Source: Desnuesiella massiliensis (GTDB lineage: Bacteria; Bacillota; Clostridia; Clostridiales; Clostridiaceae). From it: a DNA stretch of 64,000 bases. Positions 8,057-15,814 of the stretch are shown here, in pieces (position 1 is the stretch's first letter; every line of letters begins with the position of its first letter). A program made the position numbers and the translations under genes. The notes beneath the pieces were generated by a model, which ran no database searches, was not told where the DNA came from, and saw nothing but the letters and a program-made list of their open reading frames with translations. The stretch lies in NCBI RefSeq assembly GCF_001403615.1, contig NZ_LN879456.1, positions 868,001 through 932,000 on the forward strand, read 5' to 3'.

Positions 8057-8848
8057 TTATAATTTTCTTGCTTTTATAGATGCAGACATAATATATTCTC
8101 CAACCTTTAAATTATGTGCCCATTTTTCAGCATATTCTTCTGAAACTTCTTGGATTTCAATGCTAATATCGCTAAACCCGGCCTTTTCTAAATATAATCT
8201 TAATTCTTCAACTGAAGATGCTCCAGTAACTCATCCACAATAAAGCTTCTCATCTTGCTTCATTTCATTGGTTAATTCTTTAATAAGAACTATATCAGAA
8301 ATAGCAATCCTACCTCCTTTTTTTAATACACGATAGGCCTCGTTATATACCCTTTGTTTATTTGGAGATAAATTTATAACGCAATTTGAAATAATTGCAT
8401 CTGCAGTATTATCTGCCACTGGAAGATTTTCAATTTCACCTAACCTAAAATCTACATTTCTATACCCATGTTTCTTAGACATAACTCTTGATTTAGTAAT
8501 CATCTCTGGAGTCATATCAACTCCAATAATATATCCCTTAAGACCCACCTTCTTTGAAGCTAAAAAACAGTCAAATCCTCCTCCACTTCCAAGGTCTATA
8601 ACAGTTTCACCTTCTTTAAGATTAGCTATTAATTGGGGATTTCCACAACCTAACCCCATATTAGCCCCTTCTGGAACAGTTGATATTTCTTCATCAGAAT
8701 ATCCAATTTTACGTGATATCTCTATTGGAGATTTTTTAAGATCAATACTCCCACCACAGCAGCTATCTCCTTTTGGGTTTCCAATAGCTATCTTCCTATA
8801 ACTATTACGGACAGCATTTCTAATATCTACCTTTTTAAAATCACTCAT
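8057..8848 (-). CDS. arsM: Arsenite S-adenosylmethyltransferase (ArsM-like), candidate selenoprotein with in-frame TGA
   Basis: SAM-dependent methyltransferase: the SAM loop VIDLGSGGGFDCFLA, an acidic GVDMTPEM strand end and an N-terminal CCGG cluster typical of ArsM, which methylates As(III). The frame is interrupted by TGA at 8231-8233 (codon 206). It then continues in frame for 57 more codons as VTGASSVEELRLYLEKAGF... to a TAA at 8057, exactly the ArsM C-terminus. Family members usually read YCGC(V/I)(S/T)GA here, so TGA replaces the conserved arsenic-binding cysteine. Seventeen nt after the TGA is a stem UCUUC-AGUU-GAAGA with G at loop position 2, which fits a bacterial SECIS. The ATG at 8848 follows AGGAG; the upstream GTG at 8857 is too close to it. 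If TGA is read as stop, the product is a 205-aa truncation. Confidence 0.8.
8195..8233 (-). promoter_or_regulatory. Candidate bacterial SECIS element after the in-frame TGA
   Basis: Minus-strand RNA: UGA, a 12-nt spacer, UCUUC, loop AGUU, GAAGA. The apical loop starts 17 nt after UGA and has G among its first two bases, as in published bacterial SECIS models. An alternative stem ACUGGA-GCAUC-UUCAGU also exists. Position and loop are suggestive only; the stem also lies in coding sequence. Confidence 0.45.
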
Positions 8849-9387
8849 CTTTTTCACTCCTACTTAAATTTTCTAGTAGTAAATTAAAAAATTTTTAAAG
8901 TAAAATTACTATTATATTTAATAATAAAATCACTACAATTATATAATAATCTCCTTTCATAAAATACTACAATTATATATTTATTATACTATTCAATGTT
9001 TATCATAAAAATCCTTTTAAAAATAGAAGGCCTATAGGTCCTAGTGATAAATCAAACTTAAGGCCTATAGGCCCTAGCAGCGAACAAAAACTATGGCCTG
9101 GGGAAGAAGAAGAAAAAGAAAAAGAAGAAATAGAAGAAGAATAATAAATAGAAGAATGCATGGAGGCTACCCAGGATGATTTAAAAGCAAAAGAGAAGCT
9201 CAGTGAGGTTGTTGAGGTTGTTAATGATTTTAAATGAGATGGTGCAGTACTAAGAAATTAGTTCTGTAGCTCTTTTTTATCCTGCAGCATTTTAAAAAAT
9301 AAAAATTATTTTATGGCAACCTGTAATTTCTCCTGCATTTGCATATTTAATAGTTGTAACAAAGATTATGGAAATGGAGGAATATAT
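8849..9387. other. Gene-free stretch with a decayed copy of the DnaD-like gene's 3' part
   Basis: Bases 9045-9235 are a diverged, frame-broken copy of about 9863-10004: both contain GATAAATCAAACTTAAGG, AGCGAACAAAAACTATG, a GAAGAAATAGAAGAA purine tract, and ATG(C/T)ATGGAGG followed by GATGATTTAAAA. A dispersed repeat lies at 8991-9026. No intact gene is seen. The A/T-rich part next to 8848 should hold the arsM promoter, which I cannot pinpoint. Confidence 0.7.
8991..9026 (+). repeat. Dispersed ~36-bp repeat, copy 1
   Basis: Pattern ATTCAAYRYTT...TAAAAATCCTTTTAAAAATAG, related to 23108-23144 and 35519-35552. All three lie upstream of minus-strand genes. Confidence 0.5.
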
Positions 9388-10236
9388 ATGGCAAAGTATA
9401 GACAAATTCAAACCTGTTTTTGGAGGGACAGCTTTGTTACAGAGCTTACACCAGAGGAGAAGTTTTTCTATATGTATATCATGACTAATTCAAGTACTAC
9501 TCAATGCGGTATATATACTTTCATTATTAAATTTGCTGAAGTTGAGACAGGCTATAATAGTAATACTATTGAAAAGCTGCTTAAGAAATTTGTGGAGTAT
9601 GGAAAGATACGTTACTGTAAAGAAACTAAGGAGCTTATGGTTTTAAATTGGGTAAAATACAACTTTGTAAATAATAGGCCTGTGATAAGCTGTATGAATA
9701 AAGAGCTTCAACAGATAAAGCATAAACCTTTTGTAAAAGCTCTATATGATATATGCTTAAACAATGCTTTGCCGATGGAGCAGATTTTCAAAGGCATAGC
9801 TGTAGATGAGTTAGAAGATGCAGGCTTTAGTTCTAAAGAAAGTTTAGAGTCTATAATCTCTATTGATAAATCAAACTTAAGGACTATAGACCCGATCAGC
9901 GAACAAAAACTATGCCTTAGGAAAAAAGAAGAAATAGAAGAATGTATGGAGGTTGCCCAAGATGATTTAAAAACAGAGGGTAATTTCAGAGAGGTTGTCA
10001 ATTCTTGGAGGCAGTTCTTTTTCATATTTATACTTTGCTGTGGACTTAGCTTAATCCTGAGCTTTTTGAATAGCTCTGCATATTTCTTAGGAGGCTGGAT
10101 AAATACAATATCTAGTTTTTCTTTGCTGCACATTTTAAGAATTTTTCTAAGCATAGCTGAACCAATGCCTTTATTTAGGAGCTTCCTTGGTATTCCAAGA
10201 AAATGTAGTCCAAATGCACGATTGTTAAGCTTTTGA
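9388..10236 (+). pseudogene. Phage replisome-organiser (DnaD-like) gene, 3'-truncated
   Basis: ATG at 9388 with GGAGG 7 nt upstream. Residues about 1-130 (MAKYRQIQTCFWRDSFV, EEKFFYMYIMTNSSTTQCGIY, VLNWVKYNFVNNRPV) match the N-terminal domain of phage DnaD-like replication proteins that help load the helicase. The acidic linker continues to about 10004. After that the frame runs antisense through remnants of minus-strand genes (10005-10331) before a stop at 10236, so the C-terminal domain has been replaced. A broken partial copy of the linker region precedes the gene at 9045-9235. Whether the truncated protein is made is unknown. Confidence 0.65.
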
Positions 10237-10331
10237 AAAGCTTCCTGTCCATTTATACTAAATCTTTCAGCAAATTCATTTATACAAGCAACCATATATC
10301 TAATTATATTTAAATCTTGTTCTTTTAACAT
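10005..10331 (-). pseudogene. Fused fragments of a DUF3791-type protein and a GNAT acetyltransferase
   Basis: On the minus strand, ATG 10331 starts MLKEQDLNIIRYMVACINEFAERF, a close fit to the start of DUF3791 proteins. It is followed after 'FGLHFL' by LLNKGIGSAMLRKILKMC...VFIQPPKKYAELFKKL, which looks like the acetyl-CoA-binding and C-terminal part of a GNAT domain. The natural ends of both are missing, and the frame then runs antisense through the DnaD-like remnant. This is deletion-scarred DNA joining pieces of at least two genes; no function is expected. Confidence 0.55.
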
Positions 10332-10640
10332 AATTTTTTCACCACCATATGTTTCTATATTATTATATCCAAAATCTTTATTTATTGAAATACTGTCCTT
10401 ATTCAACCGCTTATATATTTTCAATAAGAAATTAAAAAATTAATTCTGATCATAGAGTTATTTGTCCAAAATTCACAGTTAAAAATGCATATATTTTTTG
10501 CCTCCATTTTGCTCCTACGAGACAACCATATACTTTTATAAAAAAATAAAAGCCTTGAGAAATCAAGACTTTCATCATTTTGCTTTGATAACCACTGGCT
10601 ATGCCAGTGGATAAAATGGCTTTAGCTCTGAACAAAAAAA

Positions 10641-10694
10641 CTCCTATGATAAAATGAAAGCGACTGAAAATCGCAAAACAAAATATCATAGGAG
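10641..10694 (+). promoter_or_regulatory. Stem that hides the tnpA ribosome binding site
   Basis: CTCCTATGATA (10641-10651) pairs perfectly with TATCATAGGAG (10684-10694), the latter containing most of the AGGAGG Shine-Dalgarno of tnpA. An inner GCGA/TCGC hairpin sits in the loop. The layout matches the translation-blocking 5' leader known from IS200. Confidence 0.8.
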
Positions 10695-10703
10695 GTGTGT
10701 CGT

Positions 10704-11180
10704 ATGGGTAACGACATAGAAAGCTTAACACATACAAAATGGAGGTGTCAATATCATATAGTATTTGCACCAAAGTATAGAAGACAGATAATATATGGGA
10801 AATATAAAGCAGAAATCGGCAAGATACTACGAGAGATATGTATAAGAAATGGAGTAGAGATAATAGAAGCAAATGCATGTCCAGATCATGTACATATGCT
10901 GGTAAGTATTCCACCAAAAATGAGTGTATCAAAATTCATGGGAATATTAAAAGGGAAAAGTAGCTTGATGATTTTTGATAGATTTGCAAATTTAAAATAT
11001 AAATATGGTAATAGACATTTTTGGTGCAGAGGATATTATGTAGATACAGTTGGAAGAAATAAAACTGCAGTTGCAAAATATATACAAAATCAACTTCAAG
11101 AAGATCAAATAGCAGAACAGATAAGTATGAAAGAATATATTGACCCGTTCACGGGCGAGCCAGCAAAAGGTAGCAAATAA
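10704..11180 (+). CDS. tnpA: IS200/IS605-family transposase TnpA (Y1 HUH)
   Basis: 158 aa. HUH motif in CPDHVHMLVSIPP, catalytic tyrosine region GYYVDTVGRNKTAVAKYIQNQ, and the N-terminal CQYHIVFAPKYRRQ typical of IS200 transposases, which move a single-stranded circle by tyrosine chemistry. The start is the ATG at 10704 with GGAGG at 10691-10695; the in-frame GTG at 10695 lies inside the ribosome site and is rejected. The site is sequestered by an upstream stem, so expression should be low. A GCCACCC/GGGTGGC terminator follows. Length is as in the family and no damage is seen. Confidence 0.95.
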   Translation: MGNDIESLTHTKWRCQYHIVFAPKYRRQIIYGKYKAEIGKILREICIRNGVEIIEANACPDHVHMLVSIPPKMSVSKFMGILKGKSSLMIFDRFANLKYKYGNRHFWCRGYYVDTVGRNKTAVAKYIQNQLQEDQIAEQISMKEYIDPFTGEPAKGSK

Positions 11181-11181
11181 A

Positions 11182-11202
11182 AAAGCCACCCAACGAGGGT
11201 GG
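11182..11202 (+). terminator. Terminator-like hairpin after tnpA
   Basis: GCCACCC-AACGAG-GGTGGC directly after the tnpA stop. Few T follow, so it may mainly shield the element from read-through. Confidence 0.5.
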
Positions 11203-11314
11203 CCGCTGTAAAAGTTTTGCGATTGGCGGTTTTTTCAGAGCGCGAGTAGCGCCGCCAGTACCATGCCCTTATAGGGCTTAATCAAGCCACCAGCTCAGCT
11301 GGTGGTACATGACT

Positions 11315-11361
11315 TGGTCTGGGTAACAGGATTTGAACCTGCGACCTCTAGAACCCCATTC
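11315..11361 (-). repeat. attL: 47-bp tRNA-Pro 3'-end fragment
   Basis: Identical over 47 bp to the 3' half (T-arm, acceptor, CCA) of the tRNA-Pro at 21239-21285, and present again at 36203-36249. The match stops at the anticodon loop (CCCCATTC). It marks the distal end of the integrative element. The right-hand flank 11362-11737 holds arm repeats and the promoter of the first cargo gene, and no other gene. Confidence 0.9.
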
Positions 11362-11487
11362 ATGAGAAGCACTTTTTGGTATTTATTAACACTGGAATCC
11401 TACACCTTCTAGCCTCTTAGATTCAATGATTCTATAGTTTTTTCAAATTTTTCCATCCAGAGGATAGTAGTTTCTTATTTTAAATTA

Positions 11488-11508
11488 TGTTAGCAAAATG
11501 TTAGCAAA
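11488..11508 (+). repeat. Arm-type repeat near attL
   Basis: Tandem TGTTAGCAAAA-TGTTAGCAAA, repeated exactly in the same orientation at 21151-21171 near attR. Probably integrase arm-binding sites. Confidence 0.65.
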
Positions 11509-11737
11509 TTTATATACTCTCATGCATTGATATTGGTGCATTCCATTTAAAATCACATTATAGTATATAACTTGAATTATTTAAATTACTAACTCAATAT
11601 CGCTCTTTCTAACGATTGTATTCAACTAAAATTATATACGTTTTATCCTAATCATGAACTTGATTTATGTTGCTTATTTCAATAAAATATAACTAAATTC
11701 TAATACTAGCATGTATCTCTAGGAGGTAATTTTTATA

Positions 11738-12685
11738 ATGGACTTATTAATAAAAATTCTTGCATATATTTTTATTGCTTACAGTACTTTATCTATATCC
11801 TTATATTTAAAAGAAAAACTTGTAAAAATTTTTGTGGCTAATACAAAAAAGTATAAATTAAATACTAAGAAAAAATCAATTCATATTAATAATATATCAA
11901 TAGAATCTATTAAAAATCTATTAAAAATAACCTCTAAGACAAAATTAGAATATATTATCTATTTTTTTGCTATTTCTGTTTTAAGAGTACTTCCTGATAA
12001 ATATAATTCTATTTTCTGTCTAAGAATAATAGCATTGTTCTTCCTTATTTTATTTTTTATAGGAGTCGGAAGATTCATTAGTTTTCGTGATAAAAAGTTA
12101 TCGTTATCATCCAAGCTAATACTATACTTAGGAAAACTTTCAATTTTCTTTCTTTATTCAACCGTTTTTCTTCAAGCTTTTCTTCAAAAATTAGATAATA
12201 ATTTTTTATTTATGCTTTCAATATTAATATCGATTGTATATTCTGTTTGCTTCTTAAAATATATCATTGATGAATTCAATAATTTTATTTTCTTAATGTT
12301 TAACCTATTTTTTGTCTATATATTTAATCTAATAATTACTGGTTTTACATTTGGAATATTCTACGCTATGAACGAAAGTAGTTACCATCTATTTGAAAAT
12401 ATAGTCATTAACGATTTTAATCTACGTAATTTTATACTAATAGTAAATAAAGGCTTGAAATATTTTTATACATATTCTGACATCTTAAACTTAGATAGTC
12501 TATTTAAATCCTGTGTACCATTTATAGAATACATTTTTGGTACATCCTATACTCTAACAATTTTAGGTTTTTTTATTTCTTACACAGTATCAAAAGTTTT
12601 TTCTAACAGTATAGATACAAACTCAAATATTATTGAGCAATTGCGCGGAAAAGAATTAAAAATAACCTTAAAAAAGGATTTGTAA
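11738..12685 (+). CDS. Polytopic membrane protein of unknown function
   Basis: 315 aa with roughly seven or eight hydrophobic segments (for example around residues 3-23, 70-90, 100-118, 130-145, 155-172, 185-210 and 270-290), basic loops and no recognised domain. AGGAGG precedes the ATG. It is the first gene inside attL and is followed by an intergenic hairpin, so it is transcribed alone. Very AT-rich, like the rest of the element. Nothing in the sequence decides between a transport, sensing or exclusion role. Confidence 0.75.
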   Translation: MDLLIKILAYIFIAYSTLSISLYLKEKLVKIFVANTKKYKLNTKKKSIHINNISIESIKNLLKITSKTKLEYIIYFFAISVLRVLPDKYNSIFCLRIIALFFLILFFIGVGRFISFRDKKLSLSSKLILYLGKLSIFFLYSTVFLQAFLQKLDNNFLFMLSILISIVYSVCFLKYIIDEFNNFIFLMFNLFFVYIFNLIITGFTFGIFYAMNESSYHLFENIVINDFNLRNFILIVNKGLKYFYTYSDILNLDSLFKSCVPFIEYIFGTSYTLTILGFFISYTVSKVFSNSIDTNSNIIEQLRGKELKITLKKDL

Positions 12686-12836
12686 AAATATAAAAATACC
12701 CCTATCATCTAAAATTTGGTTCTGCAATAAACTTAATTATATATTATAGTTATGAGCTTATAATATCATTATAACCAACTATATTTTATAATATAGATTT
12801 TTGTAGTAACTTTAAATCCAATTTTAACTTAGCTAC

Positions 12837-12873
12837 CAAAGGTACTTAGTCATTTAAAGATTAAGTACCTTTC
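12837..12873 (+). terminator. Terminator between the membrane protein and RadC-like genes
   Basis: AAAGGTACTTA / TAAGTACCTTT stem with a 13-nt loop, then an A/T-rich tail. The rest of 12686-12901 shows no gene. Confidence 0.6.
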
Positions 12874-12901
12874 ATTTTAATAAAAAACAGGAGGTACTAT
12901 T

Positions 12902-13438
12902 ATGTATAAAAATGATTATTTCACTGAAAAAGTTAAAGAAAATCAATTGACTATGGGAAACTTAATCAATAATAACACTAATACTAAAAAAGCATCCCAT
13001 TATAAAAGGGTTGATATTGTATCTATAAAAATGGTTCGTGAATCCAGTATATTATATAAAAATAGAAAAGTTAGTAGCCCTTCTGATGCCTATGAGCTTA
13101 TTAAAGATTTTATCGAAAATTCTGATAGAGAACTACTTATAGCTTGCTGCTTAGATACAAAAAATCAACCGACTAGCATTAATGTAGTTAGTGTCGGTAC
13201 TTTAAATAGCTCTTTAGTTCATCCTAGAGAGCTTTTTAAACCCGCAATTCTAAGCAATTCAGCTTCATTAATTGTCGCACACAATCATCCTTCTGGATAT
13301 CTAGAACCTTCAAATGAAGATATCAATATTACTAATAGAATTAAAGAATGTGGTAAACTGCTTGGTATAGATATTATAGACCACATAATTATAGGAGATG
13401 AAAATTTTATAAGCTTAAAAGAAAAAGGATTTTTATAG
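12902..13438 (+). CDS. RadC-like JAB/MPN+ domain protein
   Basis: 178 aa, preceded by AGGAGG. The JAMM metalloprotease motif is present as HNHPSG...PSNED (about residues 127-140), with the usual LLIACCLDTKNQP and VHPRELFKPAI segments. It lacks the N-terminal helix-hairpin-helix of chromosomal RadC (about 220-230 aa), as is common for copies on mobile elements. The cellular role of RadC proteins is unsettled; in mobile elements a part in DNA processing or anti-host activity is conjecture. The DUF960-like gene follows after 34 bp and is probably co-transcribed. Confidence 0.88.
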   Translation: MYKNDYFTEKVKENQLTMGNLINNNTNTKKASHYKRVDIVSIKMVRESSILYKNRKVSSPSDAYELIKDFIENSDRELLIACCLDTKNQPTSINVVSVGTLNSSLVHPRELFKPAILSNSASLIVAHNHPSGYLEPSNEDINITNRIKECGKLLGIDIIDHIIIGDENFISLKEKGFL

Positions 13439-13472
13439 AATAACTCATAAATCAATTTGAAAGGAGTTACTT

Positions 13473-13772
13473 ATGTTTAATGGAAAAAAGTATATTACAA
13501 AACGAATTTCCGAAACAATACCTGAATTTCTACAAAATATTTTATGGTATTCTATAGAAGTGATGAACGTAACACAAAAAGATTATCTTCAAATATTCGA
13601 GCTTACTGAGACAATCCAAAATGGAAATAGAAAACAAAAAATAATACACTCTCAAGAAAATCCAGCATTTAAAGAAGAACTAATTGTAACTACAAATAAA
13701 ATTATTATAGCTAAAATATATGTAATATGTAGCAAAAACGATTCTACAATGCTACTTTCCAATGACTATTAA
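13473..13772 (+). CDS. DUF960-like protein
   Basis: 99 aa with GGAG upstream. The pattern KKYITKRISETIPEFLQNILWY...DYLQIFELTE...QKIIHSQENPAFKEEL matches my recollection of DUF960 proteins, small proteins of unknown function common in Firmicute mobile elements and phages. Directly downstream of the radC-like gene on the same strand. The convergent XRE repressor ends 13 bp away, so the region between them must stop transcription from both sides. Confidence 0.6.
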   Translation: MFNGKKYITKRISETIPEFLQNILWYSIEVMNVTQKDYLQIFELTETIQNGNRKQKIIHSQENPAFKEELIVTTNKIIIAKIYVICSKNDSTMLLSNDY

Positions 13773-13784
13773 CAATACAATTTC

Positions 13785-14129
13785 TTACTTTTTATCCTTG
13801 AATTCCAATATTTGCTTTACAAAATTATATACTGCTTGTTGTTCTTCATGTGACCTTCCATTTAGTTCAAAAGCTATTTTATCAATTATTCCCGTATCTT
13901 TATAGGTTGGTATATTTTTATCAAAATTAAAAATATCTTCAAAAGATATGTCCAAAGCTATTACTATTTTTTCAATAGTATCTATAGTTGGCTTCTTTAT
14001 GCCCCTTTCAACCTGTCCTAAAAATGTCGTATTTAAATTAGCTCTTAAAGCAAGCTGTTCTTGACTTAATCCTCTACTTTGCCTAAAAGTTCTAATTTGC
14101 TCTCCAATTAATTTTGATATCTGACTCAT
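13785..14129 (-). CDS. XRE-family transcriptional repressor
   Basis: 114 aa. An N-terminal Cro/C1-type helix-turn-helix (IGEQIRTFRQSRGLSQEQLALRANLNTTFLGQVERGIKKPTID..., residues about 7-60) and a short C-terminal tail. It is divergent from the zinc-ribbon gene. A perfect 14-bp inverted repeat lies between them, overlapping the -35 of the rightward promoter, so it is the likely master repressor of the element. An in-frame GAGGTGA lies just upstream of the ATG. Confidence 0.9.
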   Translation of the reverse strand: MSQISKLIGEQIRTFRQSRGLSQEQLALRANLNTTFLGQVERGIKKPTIDTIEKIVIALDISFEDIFNFDKNIPTYKDTGIIDKIAFELNGRSHEEQQAVYNFVKQILEFKDKK

Positions 14130-14177
14130 AAACTCACCTCTATAATTAAAATAGAGTTTTTATTACACAGCTTCAAT

Positions 14178-14214
14178 ATACTATAGACACTTATATTTTT
14201 AGTGTCTATAGTAT
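14178..14214. promoter_or_regulatory. Divergent operator of the XRE repressor
   Basis: ATACTATAGACACT (14178-14191) and AGTGTCTATAGTAT (14201-14214) are exact reverse complements separated by 9 bp. TTGAA-type -35 hexamers flank it on both sides, pointing outwards, as in a lysogeny-type switch. Confidence 0.8.
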
Positions 14215-14242
14215 TGAACTTTTTTGTAATATTATGTATAAT
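14214..14242 (+). promoter_or_regulatory. Rightward promoter controlled by the operator
   Basis: TTGAAC (14214-14219), 17-bp spacer, TATAAT (14237-14242). The -35 touches the right operator arm. It drives the zinc-ribbon gene. Confidence 0.75.
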
Positions 14243-14361
14243 CAAATTAGGCTAAATAATAGTCGTTATGACATTTTATATCATAATTGGTGCTAAATAA
14301 TTTTAGCGTAAGAAATCAATTATATCAGTTTCAAAAATATTTAGGAGGAAGAGGTATCATC

Positions 14362-15060
14362 ATGAGTAAAATGAAATTATGTAAAGTCTGTCAAAAAGAA
14401 GTGGCTAAGTCAGCAAAAACATGTCCAAACTGTGGAGCTCGACTAAAGATGGGAGTATTTAAGAAGCTTGGAATAGTAGTTGGAATTATAATTGCTATAT
14501 GTATAGTTGCAGCAGTTGGTAACTCCAACGATTCAAGTACTCGACAAACTGATAAAAACAATGTAGGCCAAAGTAACCTATCTACTAATAGTACCAATAC
14601 TAAACCAACTAAAGATGAAGTACAAAAACCAACTTGGAATACAACCGAAACTGATATAGAAAAAAATGGGAACATAAGTATTGCAGTAGACATAATAAAG
14701 TCGAATGCAGATTTAAAGTCAATTGCAACTATACCAGAACCAACTGCAGTTGCAAAAGCGCCTTGGAATTACTATGGAAAGGTAGTAAAAATATCTGGAA
14801 AGATAACTGACATCCAAGAGTATCCTGCAGGAAGCGATTGGTCTAAACTTCTAGGTGGCAAAGAAGCTGGTCAAATTGTAATTATAAGTGATGATGGAAC
14901 AATAACTGATATGTTTGTAATGGGAAGTACTGGAAATCTAAAAAATGGTGATAGAGTAAGTTTATATGGGTATCCTATTGGCTTAAGTGATGTTGAAAAT
15001 AGGCTTGGTGGTAAAAATACTCAATTATTCATCGTTGGAAATTCTTTTGACAATCAATAG
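14362..15060 (+). CDS. Zinc-ribbon, single-TM protein with tRNA_anti-like extracellular domain
   Basis: 232 aa from the ATG at 14362 (GAGGT and AGGAGG upstream; the frame is open earlier but lacks a ribosome site). A zinc ribbon (CKVCQKE...CPNCGARL) at residues 5-25 is followed by one membrane segment (about 35-52), a Ser/Thr/Asn-rich linker and an OB-like domain with YYGKVVKISGKITDIQEY...GDRVSLYGYPIG, similar to PF12869 (tRNA_anti-like). Probably membrane-anchored with the OB domain outside. It is the first gene under the XRE-controlled promoter. Function unknown. Confidence 0.75.
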   Translation: MSKMKLCKVCQKEVAKSAKTCPNCGARLKMGVFKKLGIVVGIIIAICIVAAVGNSNDSSTRQTDKNNVGQSNLSTNSTNTKPTKDEVQKPTWNTTETDIEKNGNISIAVDIIKSNADLKSIATIPEPTAVAKAPWNYYGKVVKISGKITDIQEYPAGSDWSKLLGGKEAGQIVIISDDGTITDMFVMGSTGNLKNGDRVSLYGYPIGLSDVENRLGGKNTQLFIVGNSFDNQ

Positions 15061-15153
15061 TATAAGAAATTCTAGGTAACTGCTTCTGGAGAAAATAGTA
15101 CATTTGTCTCAATAAGCTAGAACTAATAAAAAATATAGAGGGGATAGAAATTT

Positions 15154-15324
15154 ATGTTAATAAAATGGTTTAAAATAGGTGCAATAGTAGGATTGATATT
15201 TTGCGTTATAGGAATGATTACTGAGAAAACCTTTGACTGGACTTATCTTATTGGTTTTCCTATTATAGGTGGATTTGTTTTCGTTGCAATAAGAAAATGG
15301 TTTTTCAGAACTTTCTGGAGCTAA
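15154..15324 (+). CDS. Small two-helix membrane protein
   Basis: 56 aa, AGAGGGG 8 nt before the ATG. Two hydrophobic segments (residues about 6-22 and 30-48) joined by a short acidic turn, ending FFRTFWS. Downstream of the zinc-ribbon gene and followed by its own terminator, so probably the last gene of that transcript. Holin-like in shape, but nothing proves it. Confidence 0.6.
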   Translation: MLIKWFKIGAIVGLIFCVIGMITEKTFDWTYLIGFPIIGGFVFVAIRKWFFRTFWS

Positions 15325-15379
15325 GCTACAGCTTATTTCTATAATAAAGCATTAAAGCTAATTACCCAAAAAATATTTT

Positions 15380-15407
15380 AGAGTATGATTGTCTCATGCT
15401 CTTTTTA
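15380..15407 (+). terminator. Terminator of the zinc-ribbon operon
   Basis: AGAGTATGA / TCATGCTCT stem (one G-T pair) followed by TTTTTATTT. Confidence 0.75.
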
Positions 15408-15528
15408 TTTAAAATTGTATTTCATTATAAAATAATATAGTTGCTATTTATTATGAAGATATTATTACATCTATAATCTTAAATATCTTCTAATAGTTTA
15501 TTCTTTTATCAGAGGTGATGACAGATAC

Positions 15529-15602
15529 ATGAGTGATAATATAAAAAAACATTAAAATGTCCCATATGTCAAAGAAACTTTCCATATAAAAACTTGAACT
15601 AA
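15529..15602 (+). pseudogene. Tiny zinc-finger-like ORF interrupted at an A7 run
   Basis: AGAGGTGATG lies upstream of ATG 15529. The zero frame ends after eight codons, but a -1 step at the seven-A run (15543-15549) gives 24 codons ending KCPICQRNFPYKNLN, with a CxxC half zinc finger. It may be a decayed gene, a sequencing homopolymer error, or slippage. Too short to name. Confidence 0.3.
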
Positions 15603-15614
15603 TTGAAATAGTTT

Positions 15615-15640
15615 AAAGGCAGCAATGCCTTTTTTCTTTT
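15615..15640 (+). terminator. Rho-independent terminator
   Basis: AAAGGCA-GCAA-TGCCTTT followed by TTTTCTTTT, directly after the tiny zinc-finger-like ORF. Confidence 0.85.
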
Positions 15641-15666
15641 ATAATAATTTTTAAAGGAGTGAGTTT

Positions 15667-15774
15667 ATGGAAATACTAAAATTGATTTTAAAGGTAGTCA
15701 ATGTTATCCAAAGAGGATTTGACTTATTTGAATCAGCTCTTAAAATGTCAAATGAAAAAAATAAAGAAAATTAA
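15667..15774 (+). CDS. 35-aa amphipathic peptide
   Basis: ATG 15667 preceded by AAAGGAGTGAG, a strong ribosome site. The peptide starts MEILKLILKVVNVIQRGFDL and ends with a charged, Asn/Lys-rich tail. An amphipathic or membrane-seeking helix is likely. It lies just after a terminator and is convergent with the Rep-like gene. It could be a type I toxin-like peptide, but no antisense RNA signal is evident. Confidence 0.5.
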   Translation: MEILKLILKVVNVIQRGFDLFESALKMSNEKNKEN

Positions 15775-15814
15775 TCTGAGAAATCTAAAAAATAAATTAC
15801 TTATAAAAACAATA

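Larger units (their letters stand above)
10592..11305 (+). mobile_element. IS200-type element (single tnpA)
   Basis: Bounded by subterminal hairpins CCACTGGC-TATG-CCAGTGG near the left end (10592-10610) and CCACCAGCTCAGCTGGTGG near the right end (11287-11305), the signals that IS200/IS605 Y1 transposases recognise. It carries tnpA only (no tnpB). The exact cleavage sites lie a little outside the hairpins and are not resolved. The left end follows a terminator-like hairpin; the right end is within about 10 bp of the 47-bp tRNA-Pro repeat at 11315. Confidence 0.85.

Noticed and set aside
9095..9160. GAAGAA-type purine repeats that look like a short tandem array
   Set aside because: They are the decayed acidic linker of a DnaD-like gene, matched by the intact copy near 9930. 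There are no spacers or regular repeats, so not CRISPR.
10450..10932. 160-codon minus-strand frame over the IS200 left end
   Set aside because: Antisense shadow of the tnpA leader and gene, built from hairpin sequence; no ribosome site.
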